Source of the DNA: Streptomyces sp. T12
GTDB lineage: Bacteria > Actinomycetota > Actinomycetes > Streptomycetales > Streptomycetaceae
Length of the DNA stretch: 64,000 nucleotides
NCBI RefSeq assembly: GCF_028736035.1
Contig: NZ_CP117866.1
Coordinates: forward strand, 10,271,001 to 10,335,000
Direction of reading: 5' to 3'
Positions within the stretch are counted from its first letter, which is position 1; every line of letters begins with the position of its first letter. The notes beneath the pieces are model-generated. The model searched no databases, was not told where the DNA came from, and saw nothing but the letters and a program-made list of their open reading frames with translations. Made by a program: the position numbers and the translations under genes. This document shows, in pieces, positions 63,781 through 64,000 of this stretch.

Positions 63781-64000
63781 ATGAGGGAAGCAGTCATCGT
63801 TTCGACGGCGCGGACGCCGATCGGAAAGGCGTACCGCGGCGCGTTCAACGACACGCAGGCGCAGGAGCTTGCTGCGCATGCCCTTTCGCATGCGGTGCAG
63901 CGTGCCGGGCTGGAGGGAGGCGAGGTCGAGGACGTCGTCTTCGGCTGTGCTGTGCAGCAGGGATCCGCCGGTTTCAACGTCGCGCGCCAGGCCGCCCTGC
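63781..64000 (+). CDS. Thiolase (acetyl-CoA acetyltransferase), 5' part
   Basis: The ATG at 63781 has GAGG about five bases upstream. It reads MREAVIVSTARTPIGKAYRG, then NDTQAQELAAHALSHAVQ and EVEDVVFGCAVQQGSAGFNV, the N-terminal fold of type II thiolases. The catalytic Cys would lie beyond the window edge. It would make or cleave acetoacetyl- or 3-ketoacyl-CoA. It is divergent from the hydrolase and may share the TetR-type control region. Truncated by the end of the window. Confidence 0.93.
   Translation, partial: MREAVIVSTARTPIGKAYRGAFNDTQAQELAAHALSHAVQRAGLEGGEVEDVVFGCAVQQGSAGFNVARQAAL

Overview
The window is high-GC DNA with GTG/TTG starts, strong GGAGG-type ribosome sites, LLM/F420-type and SpoIIE-phosphatase genes and repeated IS remnants. 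This fits a Streptomyces chromosome, probably an accessory or arm region, because intact operons alternate with decaying mobile DNA.

Layout. 1-8.7 kb is a wrecked integrative-element zone. It holds the N-terminus of a tyrosine integrase running off the left edge, an eight-copy GCTGAC repeat cluster, a solitary split Cas3 pair (cas3'' and cas3') without Cascade or array, an IS5-type element carrying a passenger gene between identical 13-bp ends, a decayed PAPS-reductase-like/C5-methyltransferase pair, two small unknown genes and a second integrase remnant. 8.6-13.3 kb is a tightly overlapped minus-strand operon (29-aa peptide ORF, Trypco1-like protein, trypsin-like protease, TPR/membrane/lipase-like protein), which I regard as the most interesting unit, with a TPR-rich protein divergent from it (13.3-15.1 kb). 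15.4-20.7 kb has a VOC protein, small genes, an IS5-type insertion, an MFS transporter stub and a lone von Willebrand A protein. 20.7-24.7 kb is an ABC importer split over two divergent units plus an Rv1855c-type oxidoreductase. 25.1-33.2 kb has a secreted subtilisin, an ABC-F pseudogene, a convergent LysR/SDR pair, a DUF2975/XRE pair, an S1-domain protein and a cyclase-family hydrolase.

33.4-40.2 kb carries a GAF/SpoIIE/ATPase signalling protein followed by a three-gene sugar-type ABC importer (ATPase, permease, lipoprotein). 40.2-46.6 kb is another remnant zone: a GNAT gene between inverted IS630 5' ends, a pyridoxamine-oxidase-like gene, stubs of an esterase, a PEP-utilising enzyme, a membrane protein and transposases, and one intact alpha/beta hydrolase. 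46.8-49.2 kb is a PadR regulator with a clear operator, then a large acyl-CoA dehydrogenase. It converges on a 1360-residue protein of unknown function (49.3-53.4 kb). 54.3-58.3 kb has two divergent SpoIIE-type phosphatases. 58.8-63.5 kb has a flavin-reductase-like protein, KatG, an SCO6745-type protein and an epoxide-hydrolase-like enzyme with a TetR-type operator. The window ends inside a thiolase gene.

Family names come from motif recognition in the sequence; no database search was possible.
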